Assembly (NCBI GenBank): GCA_945900935.1
Contig: CAMDKT010000111.1
Span: 1-12,106, forward strand
DNA length: 12,106 bases
Direction of reading: 5' to 3'
Source: Candidatus Sulfopaludibacter sp. SbA3
Lineage (GTDB): Bacteria > Acidobacteriota > Terriglobia > Bryobacterales > Bryobacteraceae
Shown here in pieces: positions 1 to 7,227 of the stretch. A program made the translations under genes and the position numbers. Numbering within the stretch: the stretch's first letter is position 1; every line of letters starts with the position of its first letter. Below the pieces are notes generated by a model. The model saw only the letters and a program-made list of their open reading frames with translations. It was not told the DNA's origin and did no database searches.

Positions 1-2
1 AC

Positions 3-347
3 GGTCTCGTCCCCAAAATGAACCGCGAAATCGACCGCCTCCAGCAAACCCTCGCCCGCGCCGAGCGCCGCATCAAGTTCATCCACGCCAATTTCCCCGA
101 CTTCGCCCCCGCCCGCCACAAACGAACCGAAGAAAAAGAAGAAGAAAACGTTGCAAACGAAGGACTTAACGAAACGGAACCCGAAAAAGACGAAAATGAT
201 CTACCCCCCATTTTCACATCCGAAAACGTCCCGGAAGTAATCGAAGCCTATAAAAGAGAGTTCCCCGGCCGCCGCATCGTCATCGTCCCCCACCAGAACG
301 TGAGCTACGACGACAACATGCCCAAGGCGCCCAGAAGGGCGACCTGA
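3..347 (+). CDS. Hypothetical charged protein, 5' end outside window
   Basis: I do not recognise this protein. The frame is open to the left edge of the window, and the first ATG (position 18) has no Shine-Dalgarno sequence in front of it, so the gene probably begins upstream; if the ATG is the start the product is 109 residues. Counting from that ATG, residues 1-30 look helical and basic (heptad-like leucines, many Arg), residues 36-62 are a very acidic, Glu/Lys-rich low-complexity stretch, and the rest is mixed. No signal peptide, membrane helix or catalytic motif is visible. The layout recalls C-terminal tails of acidobacterial hypothetical proteins that end in a basic coiled region and a variable tail, but that is only an impression. 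The frame ends about 108 bases before the sigma factor gene, and the other frame stays open across that gap (see findings). Confidence 0.4.
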   Translation, partial: GLVPKMNREIDRLQQTLARAERRIKFIHANFPDFAPARHKRTEEKEEENVANEGLNETEPEKDENDLPPIFTSENVPEVIEAYKREFPGRRIVIVPHQNVSYDDNMPKAPRRAT

Positions 348-407
348 AAATTGTCTCCGGCGGCACCAAAACCCCGGCGCTTTCTGCTCCCCCCAAAAAA
401 CATTCCT

Positions 408-435
408 GGAAGAAAACGCTCCCCGGTCCCGTCCA
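408..435 (+). promoter_or_regulatory. Possible ECF-type promoter upstream of the sigma operon
   Basis: GGAAGA at 408-413 and CGTCCA at 430-435 are separated by 16 bases. ECF sigma factors commonly recognise a GGAAC-like -35 and a CGTC-like -10 with about this spacing, and many control their own gene. The predicted start of transcription would fall near 441-445, about 10-15 bases before the sigma ATG at 455. The match is short and was found by eye, so a chance occurrence is quite possible. Confidence 0.3.
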
Positions 436-454
436 GCTAAATGAGTTAACAAAC

Positions 455-970
455 ATGGCATCCATCGGGCTAGCATTAACAGCGGGACCAATCGTATTGC
501 CGCTGCCGCCAACTTTCCAGGAACTCTACGAAAAACACGCGACCGCTGTCTTCCGCACAGCCCTCCGTGTCACCGGTAACAACGCCGACGCCGAAGACGC
601 CATGCAAACCGTCTTCCTCCGCATGATGAACCACTCCGGCGTCGAGATCACACAGTCGCCGGAACACTACTTAAGGCGCGCCGCCACCAATGCCGCCATC
701 GACATCATTCGCAAGAAACAGTCGCAGCGCGAAACCCCGCTCGACCTTAGCCCCGAGCGGACTTCCCCCGCCAAGGACGCCTTGCTGAAAGAATCCGTTC
801 GCCGGGCCCTCGCCAAGCTCGACCCCGAAGACGCTCAACTCTTCACGCTCCGCAATCTGGATGGATACGCCTACGAAGAACTCGCCAAAATGTTCGGTAT
901 TGAACGCGGCACCGTCGCCAGTCGGCTCCACCGGATTCGCCAGGATTTGCTGGTCGCAATCAACCGTTGA
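455..970 (+). CDS. ECF-family RNA polymerase sigma factor
   Basis: A 171-residue sigma-70 family factor of the two-domain ECF type. It directs RNA polymerase to a small set of promoters when released from its anti-sigma partner. Region 2 spans about residues 22-90, with the DAEDAMQTVFLRM segment at 45-57 and the helix around YLRRAATNAAIDIIRKK at 72-88 that contacts the -10 element. A linker rich in Pro/Ser/Glu follows (92-108), then region 4 at about 113-170, with the helix-turn-helix YEELAKMFGIERGTVASRLH at 140-159. The ATG at 455 lacks a clear Shine-Dalgarno sequence. It leaves about 20 residues before the conserved domain, so the true start might be slightly downstream (TTG at 497). The zinc-finger/FecR anti-sigma gene begins 15 bases after the stop, the usual arrangement for a sigma/anti-sigma pair. 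I cannot assign a numbered ECF group by eye. Confidence 0.9.
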   Translation: MASIGLALTAGPIVLPLPPTFQELYEKHATAVFRTALRVTGNNADAEDAMQTVFLRMMNHSGVEITQSPEHYLRRAATNAAIDIIRKKQSQRETPLDLSPERTSPAKDALLKESVRRALAKLDPEDAQLFTLRNLDGYAYEELAKMFGIERGTVASRLHRIRQDLLVAINR

Positions 971-985
971 AGGAAAGGAACCACC

Positions 986-3343
986 ATGAATGAACATGAG
1001 CTCGATCAAATCTTGAAGAACATGGGCCAGGACGAACCGGACCAGGCCACCCTGGCCGCCGTGCGCGACCGCGTCTGGAACAACCTTTCCGCCGGACCCC
1101 TTTGCCTGCATATGCGGGATCAATTCGCCGCTTACCGCGCCGAGGCTCTGTCCGAATCCCAGCGGCTCCTGCTCGAAGACCATCTCACGCGCTGCCCCGC
1201 CTGCCGCCGCTCGTTTAACGGCGCTGATGCCGTCGTTATGATGCCCGCCAAACCCGCCTCGGTCCGGCGCTTCACCGTCCCGCGCTGGGCCATCGCCGCC
1301 GGCATCGCCGCCGCCGCCCTGTTCCTCGGCCGCAACGCCATCGATCAAGCCCTCGCTCCGGCAGGCCCCCGCGCCACCGTCGAATCCGCCAATGGCCCGC
1401 TCTACGCTCTCAACGCCGACGCGCTTGCCAATGGCGCCGAAATCTCCGACGGTGCCGTCGTCCGCACCGCCGCCGGCGCTCGCGCCCGCGTCCGCCTCGC
1501 CGATGGCTCCCTCATCGAAGTCAATGAACGCACCGAATTCTCCGTCAAAGCCGCCTGGAGCGGCGCTACCATTCTCCTCGAACGCGGCGACATTATCGTC
1601 CGCGCCGCCAAGCAGCGCAATGGCTACCTCAAGGTCGTCACCCGAGACTCCGAAGCCGCCGTCAAAGGCACAATCTTCACCGTCTCCGCTGGAACCGCCG
1701 GCTCTCTCGTCGGCGTCATTGAAGGCTCCGTCGCTGTCACCCAAACCGGTACCGAACGTCTCCTGAAACCCGGCGAACAGGCCGCCACCAGCCCCTCCCT
1801 CAGCAAAGTCTCCGTCCGCCAGGCCGTCTCCTGGAGCGACGAGAAAGACAAGCACTTCGCGCTGCTCACCGAACTCGCCGCCATCGAAAAACAACTGCCC
1901 CCGCAAGCAGCCCGTACCGCCTCGCGCCTCGTCTCCCTCCTTCCCCCGGACGTGCAGATTTACGGCGCCATTCCCAACCTCGGCCCAACCATGAACCATG
2001 CCGTCTCCCTCATCGAGGAGCGCTCCCATGACAACGCCGTTCTCCGCGAATGGTGGGCCTCCCCCTCCGCCGCCCACATGAAACAGCTCATTGACAAGGT
2101 GCGCGTCCTCTCCCCCATGTTCGGCGATGAACTGGCCTTCCTCCTCGCCAAGCCAAACATCCCCCTCCTGCTCGCCGAAGTCAAGACCGGGCAGGACGCC
2201 GCGCTTACCGCCGAACTGGCCAAGCTCCTCCCCGCCCCGGCCGCCTTTCGCATCGTCAATCGAATTCTCCTCATCAGCGATTCCATTGCCCACCTCGACA
2301 CCCTCGCCGCCCAATTGGGCCAGGGCGCGGGCTCGCCCTTCGGACTCGAATTGAGCAAGCGATACGCCCGCGGCGTCTCCTGGATTCTCGCCGCCGACCT
2401 CACCGTCATTCCGCCCCAACCCGCCCGCGCCGAATTCGGAGCCGAGTTCGGAGCCGAAAAGGTCCGCTTCGTCTTCGCCGAACAACGCATGGTGCAGGGT
2501 ATGGAGGAAAATGTGGCCACCGTCCTCTTCGCCGGCCCCCGCACAGGCATAGCCTCCTGGCTCGCCGCCCCAGGCTCCTCCGGCTCCGCCGAGTATGCCT
2601 CCGCCGACGCCCTCGCCGTCTTCTCCGCGGCCACCAAGAACCCCCGTCAAATCATGGAAGAACTTGCCAGCCTCGTGCCAGGCTTCGCCGATCACCTGCG
2701 AGAGATCCAAACCAAAACCGGCGTCAATCCCGTTAACGATATCGCCGCCGCCCTGGGCACTGACTTTACCCTTTCCCTCGAAACCGCTTCCATCCCGATA
2801 CCCGGCGTCGTCGTCGCCATCGAGGTCTACCAGCCCGCGACGTTGAACTCCACCATCGCCCGCCTCGTCGAGGCCTACAATCTCGAAGCCGCCGCCGAAC
2901 GCAAACTCACGCTCAAACAGGAGTCCATCGACGGCCGCGCCTGGCATTCCCTCTTTATGTCCGGCATCGGCGCGCATTGGACCTTCGACCGCGGCTACTG
3001 GATCCTCGCCATGGACCGCGCCATCGCCGTCCGCGCTCTGGCTACCCGAGCCGGCGGCTTCCCGCTCGTCCGCTCGGCACAATTCAAAGCGCAAATGCCC
3101 ACCCTCGCCGGCGTCCAATCCTCCGGCTTCGCCTGGTTCAACCTCGGCCCCGCCGCCGACATGATCTCCTCCTTCGCGCCGTCTCCCCAATTCAAGAAGT
3201 TCCTCGCCATTCGCGAGCCTTCCTTGATCACTTTCACCGGAGAAACGGAACGAATCCAAGTCGCTTCTCGTACTCGCTTAACGAGCCTTATGCTGGACAC
3301 AATGATGAACGCAGGATCCGCCCACAGGAAGCGGGGGCAATGA
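986..3343 (+). CDS. Large membrane anti-sigma factor: zinc finger, FecR domain, long outer domain
   Basis: A 785-residue predicted single-pass membrane protein, inferred to hold the upstream sigma factor inactive and release it on an outer signal. A strong AAGGAA-type ribosome site precedes the ATG. Residues 40-73 carry a complete anti-sigma zinc finger: Cys40, then His66-x3-Cys70-x2-Cys73. A single hydrophobic helix follows at about 101-118 (WAIAAGIAAAALFL), so the remainder should lie outside the cytoplasm. Residues about 150-265 are a FecR domain, with the typical RVRLADGSLIEVNERTEF and VKGTIFTVS segments. Residues about 310-785 are a long extra domain that resembles DUF3352-type extracytoplasmic proteins in general style; I do not claim a firm match. 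Within it a 12-base unit is duplicated (2432-2443 and 2444-2455), giving EFGAEFGAE. Ordinary FecR or zinc-finger anti-sigmas are about 200-350 residues, so this one is unusually long. Its stop overlaps the next start as ATGA. Confidence 0.85.
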   Translation: MNEHELDQILKNMGQDEPDQATLAAVRDRVWNNLSAGPLCLHMRDQFAAYRAEALSESQRLLLEDHLTRCPACRRSFNGADAVVMMPAKPASVRRFTVPRWAIAAGIAAAALFLGRNAIDQALAPAGPRATVESANGPLYALNADALANGAEISDGAVVRTAAGARARVRLADGSLIEVNERTEFSVKAAWSGATILLERGDIIVRAAKQRNGYLKVVTRDSEAAVKGTIFTVSAGTAGSLVGVIEGSVAVTQTGTERLLKPGEQAATSPSLSKVSVRQAVSWSDEKDKHFALLTELAAIEKQLPPQAARTASRLVSLLPPDVQIYGAIPNLGPTMNHAVSLIEERSHDNAVLREWWASPSAAHMKQLIDKVRVLSPMFGDELAFLLAKPNIPLLLAEVKTGQDAALTAELAKLLPAPAAFRIVNRILLISDSIAHLDTLAAQLGQGAGSPFGLELSKRYARGVSWILAADLTVIPPQPARAEFGAEFGAEKVRFVFAEQRMVQGMEENVATVLFAGPRTGIASWLAAPGSSGSAEYASADALAVFSAATKNPRQIMEELASLVPGFADHLREIQTKTGVNPVNDIAAALGTDFTLSLETASIPIPGVVVAIEVYQPATLNSTIARLVEAYNLEAAAERKLTLKQESIDGRAWHSLFMSGIGAHWTFDRGYWILAMDRAIAVRALATRAGGFPLVRSAQFKAQMPTLAGVQSSGFAWFNLGPAADMISSFAPSPQFKKFLAIREPSLITFTGETERIQVASRTRLTSLMLDTMMNAGSAHRKRGQ

Positions 3344-4317
3344 GCCCGGTCATCGAAGTCGACTCCCTTCGAGTAAAACTGGGGCGGCGGGAGATCCTGC
3401 AAGGGATCTCCTGCCGCCTCGGCGTTTCGGGAGCCGGAAAAGCCATCGGCCTGCTCGGCCCCAATGGCGCAGGAAAGTCGACGCTCATCCAGACCCTCCT
3501 CGGCTTCCATAAGCCCTTCGCCGGCCGCGCCCGCATCCTCGGTTTTGACTGCTATTCCCAGGCACGGGAAGTGAAGGCCCGTATCGGCTACATGCCGGAG
3601 AACGACTCCTTCATCGGCAACATGACCGCCGTCGCGTTCCTTCGCCTGATGGCCGAAATCTCCGGACTCCCCAAAGCCGCGGCCCTCGAAAAGGCCCATG
3701 AGGTCCTCTTCCACGTCGGCCTCGGCGAGTCCCGCTACCGCCAGATCGGCACCTATTCGCTCGGTATGAAACAGATGGCCAAGCTCGCCCAGGCCATTGT
3801 CCACGGCCCGGAACTCGTCATCCTCGACGAGCCCACCAACGGCCTCGACCCCGCCGCCCGCCTTCGCATGATCCAACTCATCAAGGAGATGAAGGAGCAG
3901 CACGGCATGAACGTCCTGCTGTGCTCCCATCTGCTCACCGACGTCGAGCAGGTCTGCGACGAAGTGGTCATTCTCAAGGACGGCAAAATTGTCCATCAAG
4001 CCGACCTGGAAGCCGAGCGAAAATCCAATCGCCGCTTCGTCCAACTCGACGTCATCGGCGACGACCGCAACCTGGCAAATGCGCTGCGCGAAGCCGGCGC
4101 CGAGGGCGTCTCCGAGACGCAAGGCCAGTGGCGAATCGTCCTGCCAGCCGATGTCGAAATCGGGTCGCTGTGGCGTCTGGCATCCCGTGAACGCCTCCAG
4201 ATTCGTAAGCTGACCCACCGCAAGGACACATTGGAAGAGATATTCCTGAAGGCCGTCGGCCACATCCGCCAGACCCCCCGCGAAACCCCAACCGAGGTCC
4301 CCCATGGCCGTCTATAG
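3340..4317 (+). CDS. ABC transporter ATP-binding protein (ABC-2 exporter, pair 1)
   Basis: A 325-residue ATPase that would power the permease encoded next to it. Walker A is GPNGAGKST at residues 40-48, and the signature loop is YSLGMKQ at 139-145, the form usual in ABC-2/drug-export ATPases rather than LSGGQ. Walker B with the catalytic glutamate is LVILDEP at 159-165, the D-loop is NGLD at 167-170, and the switch histidine is His197 (CSHLL). The Q-loop position has Glu (YMPEN), which is common in this subfamily. Residues about 230-325 form a C-terminal extension of the kind found in export ATPases. The frame is open far upstream (to at least 2977), but the ATG at 3340 is the correct start: the protein similarity begins there and it overlaps the anti-sigma stop as ATGA, giving translational coupling. 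The substrate cannot be read from the sequence. Confidence 0.92.
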   Translation: MSPVIEVDSLRVKLGRREILQGISCRLGVSGAGKAIGLLGPNGAGKSTLIQTLLGFHKPFAGRARILGFDCYSQAREVKARIGYMPENDSFIGNMTAVAFLRLMAEISGLPKAAALEKAHEVLFHVGLGESRYRQIGTYSLGMKQMAKLAQAIVHGPELVILDEPTNGLDPAARLRMIQLIKEMKEQHGMNVLLCSHLLTDVEQVCDEVVILKDGKIVHQADLEAERKSNRRFVQLDVIGDDRNLANALREAGAEGVSETQGQWRIVLPADVEIGSLWRLASRERLQIRKLTHRKDTLEEIFLKAVGHIRQTPRETPTEVPHGRL

Positions 4318-5167
4318 GCGCGGTTATCAACGCTACACCGAAGGCCTCACCAGCCACGCCACCCGCATGATGGTCATGCCCCGCTTCACTTGGGAGGCCC
4401 TGCTCAGCCAGAAATTCGTCCTGATTCTCCTCGTCGTCTCCATGTTCTGGCCCCTGCTCTGCGCCGGGTATATCTACCTCGCCAACCATTCCGAACTCTG
4501 GCAGGGTCTCGGCGGCGGCTTCAAGAAGTACTTCAGCATTAACGGCGACTTCTTCGCCATTTTCATGAAGGCGCAATCGGTCTATGCCCTCATTCTGGCG
4601 TCCGTCGCCGGCCCTGGTCTCATCGCGCCGGACCTCGCCAACAACGCCCTCCCGCTCTACTTCTCCCGGCCCTTGACGCGTGGCGACTACATCCTCTCCC
4701 GGATGATCGTCCTGCTGGGGCTTCTGTCTCTGGTGACCATCGTCCCCGGCATGTTGCTCTTCGCCATGCAGGCCGGCATTGCCGGCGGCGACTGGTTCTG
4801 GAAACACTGGTATCTGGGCGCGGCCATCTTCGTCGGATTCACGCTCTATATCGTCACCGTCAGCCTGGTCGCCATGACCAGCTCGGCCTACGTAAAATGG
4901 CGCGTCGTCGCCGGGGCCCTCGTGCTGGCCTTCTTCTTCCTTCTCGCCGGCGCCGCGGAGATGGTCAACTCAGTGTTCCGCGTCGAATGGGCCTCAACCT
5001 TTAACCCCGGCTATGCGCTGGGCGCGGTCTGGGCGGAGATGCTGGATATCGAAATCCCGGATGACAAGCCGGGAGCCTTCGAATGCGCTGTTTTCCTGAT
5101 CGCGCTTTCGGGCGGCCTTCTAGCCTTGCTGGCCCGCAAGCTCCGCGCCGTGGAGGTCGTAAAATGA
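4304..5167 (+). CDS. ABC-2 type transporter permease (pair 1)
   Basis: A 287-residue inner-membrane protein with about six predicted helices (near residues 36-59, 91-108, 131-156, 169-191, 200-218, 260-277), as expected for an ABC-2 permease. The stretch PDLANNALPLYFSRPLTRGD at 109-128 is the cytoplasmic coupling region typical of this family. The N-terminal 30 residues are basic and should be cytoplasmic. The start overlaps the preceding ATPase gene by 14 bases and has a GAGGT ribosome site at 4294-4298. With the ATPase before it, this makes a complete half-and-half exporter, probably working as a 2+2 complex. The cargo is unknown; lipids, peptides or polysaccharide precursors are all possible for this class. 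Confidence 0.85.
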   Translation: MAVYRRGYQRYTEGLTSHATRMMVMPRFTWEALLSQKFVLILLVVSMFWPLLCAGYIYLANHSELWQGLGGGFKKYFSINGDFFAIFMKAQSVYALILASVAGPGLIAPDLANNALPLYFSRPLTRGDYILSRMIVLLGLLSLVTIVPGMLLFAMQAGIAGGDWFWKHWYLGAAIFVGFTLYIVTVSLVAMTSSAYVKWRVVAGALVLAFFFLLAGAAEMVNSVFRVEWASTFNPGYALGAVWAEMLDIEIPDDKPGAFECAVFLIALSGGLLALLARKLRAVEVVK

Positions 5168-6096
5168 GCGCCAACGAAATCGTTTTCGACAACGTCTCCA
5201 AGTTCTACGGCGACGTCCTCGGCGTCAACCGCGTCGACCTCCACATCCCGCCCGGCATCACCAGCCTCGTCGGACCCAACGGGTCGGGCAAGACCACGCT
5301 CATGAACCTCATGACCGGTCTCATCCATCCCAATTCCGGCGTCATCCACGTGCGCGGCCTGTCGCCCTATGCCCCCGAAAAGCTCATGAAGATCATGGGC
5401 TACGCCACCCAGTACGATGCCGGTCCGCGCGGCGCCACCGGCTTCGACTTTATCTTCACCGGGCTCCTGCTCCACGGCTTCTCAAAGGCCGAGGCCCAAA
5501 GCCGGACCTGGCAGGCCATTGAGCGCGTCGGCTTGACGGTCGCCGCCAAACGAAAGGTCGCCGGATATTCCAAAGGCATGCGCCAGCGCATCCGCCTCGC
5601 CCAGGCCATCGCTCATGACCCGTTGGTGCTCATCCTCGACGAGCCGCTCAACGGCCTCGACCCCCTCGTGCGCGCCGAAACCATCGCCCTGTTTCGCGAC
5701 TATGGCGCCAACGGCCGTCACGTCGTCCTCTCCAGCCACGTGCTCCAGGAAGTGGACGTTTTCTCCGATCAGGTCATCCTGATTGCCAACGGAATGATCG
5801 TCGCCGAAGGTCAGATCAAGAGCGTTCGCGAGGAGATTCATGAGCATCCCAGCCAGTTCCTGCTGCACTGCAAAGACGCCTCGCGAGTGGCGTCGCTGCT
5901 CTTCGCCGAGGCCCATGTTTCCGAGATCAAGCTCGCCCCCGAAGGCGATGGACTGCTGGTGTTGACCAGGAACCGCGAGGCCTTTTCCGCCGCCCTGGAG
6001 CGCATCGCCCTCAGTGGCATTGACATTGACGGCGTCATCCCCACGGATGAAAACGTGGACGCCTTGTACGAGTACCTGATTGGAGGCGGACGATGA
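5164..6096 (+). CDS. ABC transporter ATP-binding protein (ABC-2 exporter, pair 2)
   Basis: A 310-residue ATPase, distinct from the first one in this operon. Walker A is GPNGSGKTT at residues 37-45, the Q-loop glutamine is Gln83 (ATQYD), the signature is YSKGMRQ at 135-141, Walker B with the catalytic Glu is LVLILDEP at 154-161, and the switch histidine is His192 (SSHVL). A C-terminal domain of about 80 residues follows (about 225-305). The frame is open further upstream (from 5083), but the ATG at 5164 is preferred: it has a GGAGGT ribosome site at 5152-5157 with 6-base spacing, and it overlaps the previous stop as ATGA. It probably pairs with the next permease, although mixed use of the two ATPases and two permeases as one heteromeric exporter cannot be excluded. 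Confidence 0.92.
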   Translation: MSANEIVFDNVSKFYGDVLGVNRVDLHIPPGITSLVGPNGSGKTTLMNLMTGLIHPNSGVIHVRGLSPYAPEKLMKIMGYATQYDAGPRGATGFDFIFTGLLLHGFSKAEAQSRTWQAIERVGLTVAAKRKVAGYSKGMRQRIRLAQAIAHDPLVLILDEPLNGLDPLVRAETIALFRDYGANGRHVVLSSHVLQEVDVFSDQVILIANGMIVAEGQIKSVREEIHEHPSQFLLHCKDASRVASLLFAEAHVSEIKLAPEGDGLLVLTRNREAFSAALERIALSGIDIDGVIPTDENVDALYEYLIGGGR

Positions 6097-7178
6097 ATCC
6101 GGGACAGCAGATTTGGATGATCGCGAAGCTCGAGCTGGGGCGCGTGTTCTTCTCGCGCCGCTCGTTCTGGGTCTACCTGCTGGCCATTTTCCCAACCGTC
6201 ATTTTCCTGGGACACGCCCTCGATTTCAGCCTGAAAGCCAAGCAATGGGGCGGCGACCGGAAGACTTCCGCCGAAGCCTTGAACCAGGTCCAGACGGGAA
6301 TGACCGACGAAAAGGTCCTGCAACTTTTAGGAAAACCAATCAACGACTCCATCCGAAAACGCCGCATCCGCCGGGACCAGGACCCGGCGGCTGAAAAGCA
6401 GCCCGAAGTCCGCCGCTTCATGATGTACTTTGACGGCAAACGCCGCGTCGATCTACGGTTCGAGGACGGCAAACTTGTCTCCCGCAACATGCGCCTGCTC
6501 ATGAATTTTGAGGAGGACCGGAAGGTATACGCCGGCATGTTCCAGTTCTTCTATTTGCGGCTCGGCATCTTCTTTGGCTGTCTGGGAATCTTCATCAATC
6601 TGTTCCGCGGCGAGATGCTCGACCGGTCGCTCCACTTCTGGTTCCTGGCGCCAGTCAAGCGCGAAGTCCTCCTGCTCGGCAAGTACCTGGCAGGACTGAT
6701 TGCGGCGGCCTTAATCTTCGGGACCGGAGCGCTGTTCAGCTTCCTGGCGATGGTGCTTCCGCAGGATGCAAGCGAAGTCCAAACGTTCTGGCAGACCATC
6801 GGGCTCGAACATGCCTTCTGGTACGTGGCCGCGGCCATGCTCGGCTGCGTGGGCTACGGGAGCATATTTCTGGCCGCGGGGCTGTTGTTGAAAAATCCGA
6901 TAATCCCGGCTATTGTGATGCTGCTGTGGGAAGGGATCAACGGCTTCCTGCCCGGCGTCCTGCAGAAGCTGAGCGTGCTGCACTACTTGCAATCGCTGTG
7001 CCCGGTCCCGGCGCCGTTGCCGAACGATATGCCGGCGGTGATGAAGATGCTGCTGGCACCCGCCGCGCCGTCATCGGTGCCATTGGCGGTGCTGGGGCTG
7101 CTGGCCTTGACGGTTTTGGTACTCTTGGCCGCGATGCAGGCCGCGCGTCGGCTAGAAATCAACTATGGAACCGAGTGA
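6093..7178 (+). CDS. ABC-2 type permease with a BamE-like outer loop (pair 2)
   Basis: A 361-residue membrane protein and last gene of the operon; its start overlaps the previous stop as ATGA and has GGAGG at 6082-6086. One helix at about 25-41 is followed by a hydrophilic insert of about 100 residues, then several helices (about 148-170, 195-220, 240-263, 268-288, 329-348). The insert, about residues 58-130, reads like a SmpA/OmlA (BamE) domain: Val66-x-x-Gly-Met-Thr, a helix ending in LLGKP at 78-82, then two strands (MMYFDG and VDLRFEDGKLVS). With the first helix inserted N-in this loop would face the periplasm. The segment GEMLDRSLHFWFLAPVKREV at 173-192 is the ABC-2 coupling region. The permease call is firm from context; the BamE-like reading is by eye. 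Confidence 0.8.
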   Translation: MNPGQQIWMIAKLELGRVFFSRRSFWVYLLAIFPTVIFLGHALDFSLKAKQWGGDRKTSAEALNQVQTGMTDEKVLQLLGKPINDSIRKRRIRRDQDPAAEKQPEVRRFMMYFDGKRRVDLRFEDGKLVSRNMRLLMNFEEDRKVYAGMFQFFYLRLGIFFGCLGIFINLFRGEMLDRSLHFWFLAPVKREVLLLGKYLAGLIAAALIFGTGALFSFLAMVLPQDASEVQTFWQTIGLEHAFWYVAAAMLGCVGYGSIFLAAGLLLKNPIIPAIVMLLWEGINGFLPGVLQKLSVLHYLQSLCPVPAPLPNDMPAVMKMLLAPAAPSSVPLAVLGLLALTVLVLLAAMQAARRLEINYGTE

Positions 7179-7227
7179 CCGCCAGAGGCCCCGCGCCCGC
7201 CACACCGCCGCCACGCCGCTAGCCCGC

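Noticed and set aside
2432..2455. 12-base tandem duplication within the anti-sigma gene
   Set aside because: Two units only, in frame and not near any boundary; an ordinary small duplication.
671..3259. Very long open frame on the minus strand opposite the sigma and anti-sigma genes
   Set aside because: Its product is Gly/Glu/Asp-rich with no domain; it is open only because the + strand genes strongly prefer C-ending codons. The + strand proteins have clear domains.
2977..3339. N-terminal extension of the first ABC ATPase frame
   Set aside because: It lies inside the anti-sigma gene in another frame and is Arg/Pro-rich out-of-frame sequence; the real start is the ATG at 3340.
2995..4305. 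Long minus-strand open frame opposite the first ABC ATPase
   Set aside because: It is antisense to a gene with all ABC motifs, and its product shows no recognisable domain.
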